Positions 7,542 to 13,998 of a stretch of DNA of 51,148 bases are shown here, piece by piece. The DNA is taken from NCBI RefSeq assembly GCF_016863195.1, contig NZ_BOOK01000065.1, forward strand, positions 1 through 51,148, read 5' to 3'. This DNA comes from Paraplanobispora takensis (GTDB lineage Bacteria; Actinomycetota; Actinomycetes; Streptosporangiales; Streptosporangiaceae). Each line of letters opens with the position of its first letter. Within the stretch, counting starts at the first letter, position 1. Under the pieces are notes generated by a model. The model worked only from the letters and a program-made list of their open reading frames with translations. It was not told the DNA's origin and did no database searches. The position numbers were made by a program, and so were the translations under genes.

Positions 7542-8441
7542 GTGATCGGTACGGCACCGGCGCACCTCGCAGGTCGGCGGGCCGTACACACCCATTCGAT
7601 CGAGTCGGGAAATCCCTTGCACACTCCTTCAGCCCAGCCGTCCGGCCGCCTGTTCGCCGTGCTCGCCACCCTCGTGGCGGTCCTCGCCACCGCCTTCGTC
7701 CTCGCCCCGCACACGCTGGCGGCCACACGAGCGACCGGTGGCTTCTCCGAGGTGAGCACTCTCCGCCGGACCCTCCGCCAGGCGTTCGCCGAGTACTGGA
7801 GTTCAGGCGAGCGCGACCCGACCCCGGGCTTGCAGACGGTCATCGACTACTGGTCCCGCTACCACCTGGTCAAGGCCGCAATCGCTGTGATCTTGCTGAT
7901 CGTGCTCATCGTCCTCGGGGTTGTCGTGTGGAAGGCGTTTTCGAGGTCCGGCGGTCTCCGGGCGGCCGCTTTCGCCTCGGCCGGTGTTCTTGTCACGATG
8001 CTCGCGTTGTCCTGCGTGCTGCTGGTGGTGGCCAACATCCAGGGTGCTGTGGCACCCTTCGCCTCGCTGCTGCCGATGCTGGCGGCCGGCGGGAGCGGCG
8101 GAAGGCTCGGCGACACGCTCGGCCAGGTCAGGCAACGGCTGGCCGACTCCTCGACCACCGGCCCTCTCGAGGTGATGATCAGCGACTTCGTCCGGTATCA
8201 CGCAGCGATGGCCGTGGCAGGCGCGGTCGTGGTGGCCGTCTTCGCGGGCCTGAGCGTGGCGTCGTGGAGGTGGTTGGCGAGAACGCCGCGCTCCGACAGG
8301 CGCACGAGACGCGTGCTGGGGTCCTACGGGGTGCTCTCCGCGGTGTTTCCGCTGTTCATGGGGGTGGTCGTGATGGCGAACACCGCCACCGCCATGGACC
8401 CGGCGCCTGCCCTCCTGGCCTTCTTCGAGGGCGGCTGGTGA
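7542..8441 (+). CDS. Multi-pass membrane protein of unknown family
   Basis: Up to 299 residues. A hydrophobic segment near 36-60 (LFAVLATLVAVLATAFVLA) may be a signal anchor, and further membrane helices lie near 112-130, 142-168, 220-245 and 262-285. The loop between helices one and two contains FAEYWSSGERDPTPGLQTVI, presumably exported. The GTG at 7542 has no clear ribosome-binding site; an in-frame TTG at 7617, just before the first hydrophobic stretch, is an alternative giving 274 residues. It diverges from the two-component operon, so the kinase pair could control it. I do not recognise the family. Confidence 0.65.
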   Translation: MIGTAPAHLAGRRAVHTHSIESGNPLHTPSAQPSGRLFAVLATLVAVLATAFVLAPHTLAATRATGGFSEVSTLRRTLRQAFAEYWSSGERDPTPGLQTVIDYWSRYHLVKAAIAVILLIVLIVLGVVVWKAFSRSGGLRAAAFASAGVLVTMLALSCVLLVVANIQGAVAPFASLLPMLAAGGSGGRLGDTLGQVRQRLADSSTTGPLEVMISDFVRYHAAMAVAGAVVVAVFAGLSVASWRWLARTPRSDRRTRRVLGSYGVLSAVFPLFMGVVVMANTATAMDPAPALLAFFEGGW

Positions 8442-8946
8442 TGCGCCGCGGTTCGGCCAGGCGGCCCGAACACCTGCACCACCGTTTCAGCGCCGACCAC
8501 CCCAGCCGTGAAGCCGGCCCGTCGCTTCTGCCCGGCTCCGGGCGGGCGCTCCGCGAAGCGCACTACGCGGGAGGCAGGACGCCGCGCCGTTCGCGAACGG
8601 CGCGGCGTCGGGAAACGTTGTTTCAGGCGTTCTCGGCCGCCTTCTTCAGGCGCTCGCCTTGAGGTCGCTGACGATGGTGAGCAGGTAGCCGTCGTCCTTG
8701 CTGGTCCCGCCCCGTCGGGCACGCGACGGGCACGGGAATCTTCTCGCTTGTCGCCCCGGCATCCGGCGGGTCGGGGCTGAGGAACGAAGTCCCGGACCGG
8801 TGATCGCCCCCACCCTGTACGGAGATCAGCCGCCACCGGGTGCTCGTAAGGGCGCAACCTGCAACCTTCATCAGAGGTTATGGACAGTACGGGCTAGGTT
8901 CGGCAGGCTTGCTCGGGATCATGACCGGGAACTGAGGTGGTTCTAA
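8442..8946. other. 505-base stretch with one large palindrome and no convincing gene
   Basis: Bases 8578-8609 form a perfect 32-base palindrome with GACGCCGCGCCG at its outer arm and TTCGCGAA at its centre; it could be a terminator for the membrane protein gene, though no T-run follows. On the minus strand 8646-8712 reads GGTSKDDGYLLTIVSDLKAS then stop, which resembles a fragment of a carotenoid-oxygenase-like protein but is too short to assign. Nothing else is seen. Confidence 0.4.
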
Positions 8947-9180
8947 GTGAGTGGGTTCAGAGACCTTTTCGTATGGTTAGGCGAGGTACTGCCGTGGTTG
9001 TTCTCGCTGGCGGTATTGCTGGCGGCACTTTTCTTCGTGATCTACGGAGCGATACGGCTGGCGCTCGTACATGATCGCAATTACCGGGCGCGAGAGGTTG
9101 CGGATGCAGAGCTGAAGGAGCGCGTAGCGGCGGAGAGAGCGGCTCAAAAGCGTGAGGCGGAAGAAGCTGACGGCGTGTAG
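8947..9180 (+). CDS. Small single-span membrane protein
   Basis: A 77-residue protein with a GTG start at 8947 and an amphipathic N-terminus (MSGFRDLFVWLGEVLPW). One strong membrane helix follows at about 16-36 (LFSLAVLLAALFFVIYGAI), then a highly charged, probably coiled-coil tail from 45 on, rich in Arg, Glu and Ala. Base composition is lower in GC than neighbouring genes, compatible with transfer. No ribosome-binding site stands out, since the preceding bases are AGGTGGTTCTAA. No family is recognised. It lies inside the region bounded by tRNA-Ala fragments. Confidence 0.6.
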   Translation: MSGFRDLFVWLGEVLPWLFSLAVLLAALFFVIYGAIRLALVHDRNYRAREVADAELKERVAAERAAQKREAEEADGV

Positions 9181-9262
9181 CGGCGGCGGGTCGGTAGCGG
9201 GCAGGTTGGGTACGGCGCGGTGGATATGCGGTAGGCGGGGCCGACCGGGACCGATCCCCAGG

Positions 9263-9315
9263 CCGCATGCCCGACGGTTCTCGCATAGCCGCATGCCCGA
9301 ACGGTTCTCGCATAG
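9263..9315. repeat. Two tandem 26/27-base units
   Basis: CCGCATGCCCGACGGTTCTC plus GCATAG at 9263-9288 is followed immediately by the same unit with one inserted A at 9289-9315. Each unit includes GCATGC, a palindrome. The pair lies in the gene-free stretch 9181-10022 that also holds the tRNA fragment. It may be iterated recombinase-arm or replication-type sites of the island, or a simple slippage product. Confidence 0.7.
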
Positions 9316-9430
9316 CGGGAGCCGTGATGGCGGCGCGACGCGCCGCCCTTGATCAGCACTCCACCCGCGATCGGCAACGAGAGGTCGCCCGCAAGCTCGA
9401 CGGCCTCGCCCATGGGGCACTCGGGAAACG

Positions 9431-9564
9431 ATCGGGCACGCAAGCAGGACGAGACCGAATGAAGATCGAAGCTCAGGCGAGGCAACCGTGCCTGACCTGG
9501 TCTTTTTGTGTCGTGAGAGTGGTGGAGCCTAGGAGATTCGAACTCCTGACATCCTGCTTGCAAA
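9431..9564 (-). repeat. tRNA-Ala 3'-half, exact 45-base copy: attachment site
   Basis: Bases 9520-9564 equal 11064-11108 without a mismatch. They run from the final A of the CCA end through the T arm and the 3' side of the anticodon stem to the anticodon loop, where identity ends. The 5' half of a tRNA is absent. The preceding flank (9431-9519) is related to that before the older fragment at 1532. As attachment site it bounds a 1544-base interval to the tRNA gene, holding hepT and mntA. The perfect identity suggests a recent or still functional site. Confidence 0.88.
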
Positions 9565-9730
9565 TCGGTCCGATCTCCGGCCGTACGGGCCGTGAGCTGG
9601 ACGGAGGGCTCCCCGCGAGTGACCGTGACTGGCCGCTGTTGACCGCCCATAATGGCCCGCTAATGGCCCGGCAGCCTCTACTGCTGCCCAAGGCCCGGCG
9701 AGGTCGAGTGCCGCCGACATAGTGGTTTCA
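9565..9730. repeat. Island-internal sequence next to the attachment site
   Basis: This stretch directly follows the exact tRNA-Ala fragment and has a degraded relative at 4487-4650. It contains two close copies of ATGGCCCG (9652-9670 region). I see no gene in it or in the following bases to 10022. It probably represents the attP-proximal arm of the element that used the tRNA-Ala site. Confidence 0.45.
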
Positions 9731-10022
9731 CTGTCTGCTGCGACGCGGTTGATCACCATCTCCCTCCTCCGTACCTGACGACCGGTTTGGACGACTCCAG
9801 TATGGAATCTTGTGACCTGCTACGGCGCTGGTCAGGTAGTTGATCGCGTTCCCCGTGGCTCCACGCGATTCCCCGTGAACAACCCTCCTGACGGGCACAC
9901 AGCGGGCACGGGTCCACCCTTCGGGAACCTGCACATCCCTCCCCTGCCGGATCTTCCCGTCTGCCTCGTCTCAGAGTGATCCACAGCCGTCCGGCATCTT
10001 CCGTGACTGTGTCAGGAAGAAG

Positions 10023-10460
10023 TCAGTGAAGATCCGTATCGGGCGAGGAATCTGTGGGCCCGACATCAGAAGAGTCGATGGACTCGCGTGATTCCTGCTG
10101 TTCCAGACGCTTGAAAAGGTCCGGGTGAGCACGCTGCAGAAGATCACGCACCTGCCGCTCCAGTTCGGGAACGTTCACTGTGGCGGCAGTGTGCACGATC
10201 TTCCAGTCGACACTGAAATACCGATGGACCACGTTGTTGCGCAGTCCTCTGATCAATTTCCAGGGGATCTGAGGGGTCACGTCCCGAGTCTCCTCAGAGA
10301 TTCCCCCGACAGCCTCGCCGATGATCGAAAGCTGCCATATGACCGCATCACGACGCATCGAGTCGGCCGCCCACACCTCGGGTGAGACACCTTCGAGGTA
10401 CGAGGCGATCTTCCTGGCAGCCTCCACGATGTCCACCAGATAGAGGCCCTCACGCTGCAT
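10023..10460 (-). CDS. hepT: HepT-like HEPN ribonuclease toxin
   Basis: A 145-residue HEPN-domain protein of the HepT (formerly DUF86) type. The RX4HXY ribonuclease motif is intact as RNNVVHRY, with Arg74, His79 and Tyr81. Preceding helices contain DIVEAARKIASYL and AVIWQLSIIGEAVGGIS, as in the family. In characterised pairs the partner nucleotidyltransferase AMPylates the motif tyrosine and so silences the RNase. The ATG at 10460 overlaps the end of mntA by eleven bases, giving antitoxin-first order. An acidic, Ser/Asp-rich tail of about 25 residues beyond the HEPN fold is unusual. The pair is the only cargo between two exact tRNA-Ala repeats. Confidence 0.88.
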   Translation of the reverse strand: MQREGLYLVDIVEAARKIASYLEGVSPEVWAADSMRRDAVIWQLSIIGEAVGGISEETRDVTPQIPWKLIRGLRNNVVHRYFSVDWKIVHTAATVNVPELERQVRDLLQRAHPDLFKRLEQQESRESIDSSDVGPTDSSPDTDLH

Positions 10461-10746
10461 ACAGCACCTGAGCATCGTCGAGAATCTGATCGCGGATGAC
10501 CCAGTGGAGACCTTCCTTGGAGACCACGTCAACCTTACGACCCAGCAGGTTCTCCAGTTCCTCCTGGAAGGCGAAGAACTCGATGCCGATGTCACTGTCC
10601 GGCTTCAGGACATAGAGGAAGTCGATGTCACTGTCGTCCCGGTCCTCTCCGCGGGCGACCGAGCCGAATACGGCCAGTTCGGCAATGCCGTACTTCTCAC
10701 ACAGCTCGACCAGGCGCTCGTGGACGGTCGTGAAGTCAATGCCCAT
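10450..10746 (-). CDS. mntA: MntA-like minimal nucleotidyltransferase antitoxin
   Basis: A 98-residue minimal nucleotidyltransferase. The GSX10DXD signature is complete (Gly28-Ser29, Asp40, Asp42 in GSVARGEDRDDSDIDF) and the third carboxylate is Asp73 in KVDVVS. Such proteins transfer AMP to the tyrosine of HEPN toxins. The ATG at 10746 has an excellent GGGAGGTG ribosome-binding site; an upstream in-frame ATG is less likely. It is the first gene of the pair and overlaps hepT. With all catalytic residues present, an active antitoxin is expected. Confidence 0.88.
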   Translation of the reverse strand: MGIDFTTVHERLVELCEKYGIAELAVFGSVARGEDRDDSDIDFLYVLKPDSDIGIEFFAFQEELENLLGRKVDVVSKEGLHWVIRDQILDDAQVLYAA

Positions 10747-11063
10747 GACACCTCCCTCGGTCTCATGCTGCCATCTCGACCGCGTCGCCACACGGTCAGC
10801 CTCATTTTCTCGCCATACCCGGGGACGAGACGAGTAAGGCCGGCGAGCGCCGGGCCACGCTCACCGGGCTGCCGGGAGGCGCAGCCCGGGTGGGCAACAC
10901 CTGGCCTGCCACGGACGTGCCTCACGGGTGGGCAGGACGTGCCTCGCGGACGGGCTCACCGATCGATACGCGCGCCGTACCCGCTCTCAGCCTCGGATGT
11001 GCCGGTTCCGGCGAGTCGATGGCCTGGAGATCTGGACGACAGCCAGATGGAAGGCGTTTTGGA
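10747..11063. other. Gene-free spacer between mntA and the tRNA-Ala gene
   Basis: Presumed upstream region of mntA-hepT plus the sequence following the tRNA 3' end. A short direct repeat around GTGGGCA and ACGTGCCTC (10888-10940) is the only pattern noticed. No integrase or excisionase gene is present, although this is where one would normally sit. Confidence 0.5.
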
Positions 11064-11139
11064 TGGTGGAGCCTAGGAGATTCGAACTCCTGACATCCTG
11101 CTTGCAAAGCAGGCGCTCTGCCAACTGAGCTAAGGCCCC
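11064..11139 (-). tRNA. alaT: tRNA-Ala(TGC)
   Basis: A complete cloverleaf on the minus strand: acceptor GGGGCCT pairing with AGGCTCC, including the G3-U70 wobble that identifies tRNA-Ala; D arm; anticodon stem CCTGC/GCAGG around TTTGCAA; T loop TTCGAAT; discriminator A at 11067 and an encoded CCA at 11064-11066. Its 3' half is repeated at 9520-9564 and 1532-1576, so it serves as integration target. Confidence 0.97.
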
Positions 11140-11244
11140 GAGACGCAAGCCGGTGAGCTGTGAGGATGGCGGTGACCGGCTCGCTTCAGTCGTACACCGT
11201 AGCAACAGGCCGGGCGTTCCCGCCACTCGGCGCTCGGGGCGGGG

Positions 11245-11961
11245 TCAGTGGACGGAGGCCGGCAGCGGGGGTTCGGTCTGGTCGCTGCCGAGGATGAGGC
11301 CGGGGAAGTCGGCGATGGAGTCGATGATGTGGGTGGCGCCGCCGTTGACGAGGCGATCGCGGCTGTGGACTCCGGTCAGGACGCCGGCCACCACCGAGGC
11401 GCCGGCGCGGCGGCCGCAGAGCATGTCGCTCTCGGAGTCCCCGGCGACCGCGACCTGGCGGACGTCCTCGACGCCCAGGCGCAGGACCGCGGTGAGGACC
11501 ATGTCGGGCATGGGACGGCCGCGGCCGGCGTCTTCGGGGCACAGGGCGAGGTCTATCTTGTCGGACCAGCTCAGGGCGGACAGGACGCGGCCGAGGGTCG
11601 AGCGGCTGAACCCGGTGATGAGGCAGACCTTGACCTCGGCGCTGCGGAGCTTGTCGAGCGCCTCGACGGTGCCGGGCAGGGGCAGGAGCCCCGAGCGCTC
11701 GATCGCGCCCTCGTAGGAGCGCTCGAAGGTCAGGTTGGCCGCCTGGGCTTGGGCCTCGTTGTCGGGGAAGATGCCCCGGAACACATCGATCTTGGGGCAG
11801 CCCCGGGACCGGTGCACATGCACCATGGCGCGCGCGTACGCACCGGTCCCGGGCACGATGCCCTGCGTGGCGATCGCCTCGGCGAACGCCCGTTCGACCA
11901 TGGCGACGTCACCGATCGTGGTGCCTGCCAGATCCAGACAGGCAAGCTTGATGGGAGTCAT
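11245..11961 (-). CDS. HAD-family phosphatase, phosphonatase-like
   Basis: A 238-residue HAD hydrolase resembling the phosphonatase-like branch. Motif I is LACLDLAGTTIGD with the nucleophilic Asp, motif II lies in VCLITGFSRST and motif IV is VAVAGDSESDMLCGRRAGA. The helical cap in between (about 20-95) is of the C1 type. Substrate unknown; phosphonoacetaldehyde hydrolases and phosphoglycolate phosphatases share these features. GGAGGG stands directly before the ATG at 11961 with no spacing, so the in-frame ATG 24 bases upstream may be the true start. It lies upstream of the tRNA-Ala gene on the same strand. Confidence 0.85.
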   Translation of the reverse strand: MTPIKLACLDLAGTTIGDVAMVERAFAEAIATQGIVPGTGAYARAMVHVHRSRGCPKIDVFRGIFPDNEAQAQAANLTFERSYEGAIERSGLLPLPGTVEALDKLRSAEVKVCLITGFSRSTLGRVLSALSWSDKIDLALCPEDAGRGRPMPDMVLTAVLRLGVEDVRQVAVAGDSESDMLCGRRAGASVVAGVLTGVHSRDRLVNGGATHIIDSIADFPGLILGSDQTEPPLPASVH

Positions 11962-12014
11962 CCCTCCAACCTTGCTTAGGACCATGTGAGCACCCGAGTC
12001 GGTCGCCGCGTTGA

Positions 12015-12134
12015 TCAGTTCTCGCTGCCGGTCGCCTCGGTCCAGAGATCGAGCTCGGCGCGGTCGGCCTGGACCTTGCGCCAGACCAGCAGCCCCCCGA
12101 GAGCGACAAGCGCCAGAACGAGCAGCTTCTTCAC
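12015..12134 (-). CDS. DLW-39 family small membrane protein
   Basis: Exactly 39 residues from GTG 12134, matching the eponymous length of this conserved actinobacterial family. An N-terminal membrane helix (KKLLVLALVALGGLLVWRKV) is followed by QADRAELDLWTEAT, which holds the DLW signature. Function is unknown. In many actinobacteria the gene lies near gyrA together with tRNA-Ile and tRNA-Ala, and here tRNA-Ala lies 0.9 kb further along on the same strand. Confidence 0.9.
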   Translation of the reverse strand: MKKLLVLALVALGGLLVWRKVQADRAELDLWTEATGSEN

Positions 12135-12285
12135 GGTGTGACCCCACTTCTTCGACGGTCTCACCTGCCGGGGTGAGACGACGCCCGGTTCCAACGGTTC
12201 CTTGCAGCCTAGCAAGGGATCGGCCGATGACCCGGTATGCGCACAATACGGGAGCGGTGAATCTCCGTTCACACCGTGATTTCCG

Positions 12286-12699
12286 TCACTCTTCGGTACG
12301 GCTCGCGCCTGCATGATCACGATCCGCCACGAGCTCGGCCTCGAACCCGTCCTCGTTCTCCAGATAGGCCGCGTAGTGGCCGGCTCCGCCGGCGTGGGGA
12401 TGGCGGTCGGCGAACATCAGGCTCCAGCCGTACCGCGGGGCCGCCGCGACGAGGTCGTCCACCCGCCGCGTCCCGGCCACCCGGAAGGCCAGGTGATTCA
12501 GCCCCGGTCGGCATCGATCGTGGACGGGGGCGCTCAGCGCGGGCGACTGCTCGACGACGATGTACACCCCGTCCATCGCCCAGCTCCGGCCGGCCTCCCA
12601 CTCCTGGAACGGCAGGTATCCCAGCTCGCCGAGCAGCCATCCCCACGACGTGACGGCGCGGCCGAGATCGGGGACCCACAGTTCGACGTGATGCAACAT
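12286..12699 (-). CDS. VOC superfamily (glyoxalase-like) protein
   Basis: A 137-residue vicinal-oxygen-chelate protein with two beta-alpha-beta-beta-beta units. The first begins MLHHVELWVPDLGRAVTSWGWLL and the second begins around NHLAFRVAGTRRVDDLVAAA. Likely metal ligands are His3 or His4, His of LNHLAF and a glutamate in the DGFEAELVAD strand. It fits small glyoxalase, bleomycin-resistance or dioxygenase-like enzymes, and the substrate cannot be told. The ATG at 12699 is preceded by the very short gap to the next upstream gene. Confidence 0.85.
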   Translation of the reverse strand: MLHHVELWVPDLGRAVTSWGWLLGELGYLPFQEWEAGRSWAMDGVYIVVEQSPALSAPVHDRCRPGLNHLAFRVAGTRRVDDLVAAAPRYGWSLMFADRHPHAGGAGHYAAYLENEDGFEAELVADRDHAGASRTEE

Positions 12700-12726
12700 G
12701 ACCCCAGCCTGCCGGACCGGGCCCGG

Positions 12727-12990
12727 CTAACGGGCGGGCCGGGCCAGGGCGTTCCTCATCGCGCGGTCGAGCCGTACGGAGATCAGATCGACCCCGTCCG
12801 CCTTCACGCCGGTGAGGTCGGCGCAGCTGAGATCGTCGGGGAAGTCCTTCACCGTGGTCAGCCCCCAGCCCGCGTAACGCTGTCCGCTGCCCGGCTCGCA
12901 CAGCGCACCGGCGGGGGAGCACAGCGCGGGAGCGGGCAGACACGGCACGGGTGCAGGGGAGTGCGTCGCAGGCACGGGGCGGTACGGCAT
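12727..12990 (-). CDS. Hypothetical protein, Pro/Cys-rich N-terminus
   Basis: An 87-residue frame from ATG 12990. The first 40 residues are a low-complexity run of Pro, Ala and Cys (AYR-poor, with CLPAPALCSP and CEPG). The second half is better behaved, with GWGLTTVKDFPDDLSCADLT and VDLISVRLDRAMRNALAR, so it could be a real C-terminal region of a small or decayed gene. No family, signal peptide or ribosome-binding site is clear. It ends 27 bases before the VOC gene on the same strand. Confidence 0.35.
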   Translation of the reverse strand: MPYRPVPATHSPAPVPCLPAPALCSPAGALCEPGSGQRYAGWGLTTVKDFPDDLSCADLTGVKADGVDLISVRLDRAMRNALARPAR

Positions 12991-13149
12991 GAGCCTGGGG
13001 GGAGTACGGCGGAGGCGCCGGAGCCGGGCGTGGGGCGTACCGGGAAACGAGCAGGGAGACCGGGCGTCTTTCACTCACCGTCTCCCCCGAGATCCTCAGG
13101 ATCTTATGGGTATGTGGTGTGGTGAGATGATTCGCCCGATCCGCAGACT

Positions 13150-13219
13150 CCCGGCCTGAGCCGTCCGGAGCTTCCGGCCTGAGCCGTCCGCGGGCTCCCA
13201 GCCGGAGCCGGGAGCCCGC
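13150..13219. terminator. Direct repeats and a 10-bp-stem hairpin
   Basis: The block CCGGCCTGAGCCGTCCG occurs twice between 13151 and 13190. It is followed by an inverted repeat GCGGGCTCCC (13190-13199) and GGGAGCCCGC (13210-13219) with a ten-base loop. The hairpin lies 42 bases past the stop of the GNAT gene and probably ends its transcript. No T-run follows on either strand. Confidence 0.65.
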
Positions 13220-13261
13220 CGTGGCCGCTCCTCCTCAAGGAGGATCACCCGTCGGAGAGGG

Positions 13262-13546
13262 TCATCTCTCCCCGAGGAGATCGCTGTACTCGGGGTGGAG
13301 GTCGATCCAGGACCTCACGAACGAGCAGCGGGGGATCACCTTCGATCCTTCGACCCGCGCAGCGTCCAGAGCCGCCCGGACGAGCGTGCCGCCTATCCCC
13401 CTGCCCTCGAAGGCCTTGTCCACCTCGGTGTGGGTGTAGACGATCACATCGTCCTTGCGGACGTACTCGATCTGGCCTACGTGACTGCCGTCGATCTCGG
13501 CTTCGAAGAGGTTCATCTCCGGTACGGCCGTGACCCTGACGGTCAT
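13262..13546 (-). CDS. GNAT-like N-acetyltransferase, short form
   Basis: A 94-residue protein of the compact YjdJ/Gtn-type acetyltransferase fold. Acetyl-CoA-binding residues appear as HTEVDKAFEGRGIGGTLVRAALDAAR, followed by IPRCSFVRSWIDLHPEY, which carries the conserved C-F-x-R segment. The family includes predicted small-molecule or protein acetyltransferases of unknown substrate. ATG 13546 has a strong GGAGG ribosome-binding site. It precedes a hairpin terminator and follows the CsbD-like gene on the same strand. Confidence 0.88.
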   Translation of the reverse strand: MTVRVTAVPEMNLFEAEIDGSHVGQIEYVRKDDVIVYTHTEVDKAFEGRGIGGTLVRAALDAARVEGSKVIPRCSFVRSWIDLHPEYSDLLGER

Positions 13547-13627
13547 CGTGGCCTCCTTCCGTCTTCTCCTCACAGATCAGCCAGCCGATCCTCCGGGGCG
13601 TTCATTCCCGGAGGCCGTGGCCGGTCG

Positions 13628-13822
13628 TCAGTTCGTGAAGGCGTCCTTGACCTTCTTGCCGGCGTCCTTGACCTTCTCGCCGGCCTGCCGGAGGCTGCCC
13701 TCGGTCTGGTCGGCGCGGCCCTCGGCCTGCAGGTCCCGGTCGTCGGTGGCGTCGCCGACGTTCTCCTTCACACGGCCCTTGAGCTCCTGAGCCTTGTTGG
13801 CGATCTTGTCGTCGGTTCCCAT
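13628..13822 (-). CDS. CsbD-like stress protein
   Basis: A 64-residue, highly charged helical protein of the CsbD family: MGTDDKIANKAQELKGRVKE, then ATDDRDLQAEGRADQTEG and a Lys/Asp-rich KVKDAGKKVKDAF tail. CsbD of Bacillus is a SigB-controlled general stress protein of unknown mechanism, and actinobacterial members are often osmotic-stress induced. ATG 13822 follows AAGGAGATCATC, a good ribosome-binding site; the ATG 18 bases upstream is less favourable. Confidence 0.9.
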   Translation of the reverse strand: MGTDDKIANKAQELKGRVKENVGDATDDRDLQAEGRADQTEGSLRQAGEKVKDAGKKVKDAFTN

Positions 13823-13910
13823 GATGATCTCCTTCGTCATACGAGGCGTTCACTGGCAACAGTGAGATCCCCTATCCCCACACGACGAAGGCAAACTCCG
13901 GCCCCGCTCA

Positions 13911-13998
13911 CCCCGCCCCACCCGGCACCGCTCGACCCCGCCCCACCCGGCACCGCTCGACCCCGCCCACCCGGCACCGCTCGACCCCGCCCGCCCGG
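13911..13998. repeat. Tandem 25-base GC-rich repeat, three and a half units
   Basis: The unit starts CCCCGCCCCACCCGGCACCG and ends CTCGA. It spans 13911-13935 and 13936-13960 exactly, then 13961-13984 with one C lost, and a partial fourth copy at 13985-13998. It fills most of the gap between the CsbD-like gene and the stop of the glycosyltransferase gene. Expected to vary in copy number by slippage. Confidence 0.85.

Noticed and set aside
8646-8712. Minus-strand peptide GGTSKDDGYLLTIVSDLKAS
   Set aside because: It resembles a carotenoid oxygenase segment, but with only about 20 codons and no flanking similarity a pseudogene call is not justified.
12317-13078. 253-codon minus-strand frame overlapping the VOC gene
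   Set aside because: It lies in another frame of the VOC gene and is Arg/Pro-rich throughout. The VOC frame has clear family motifs.
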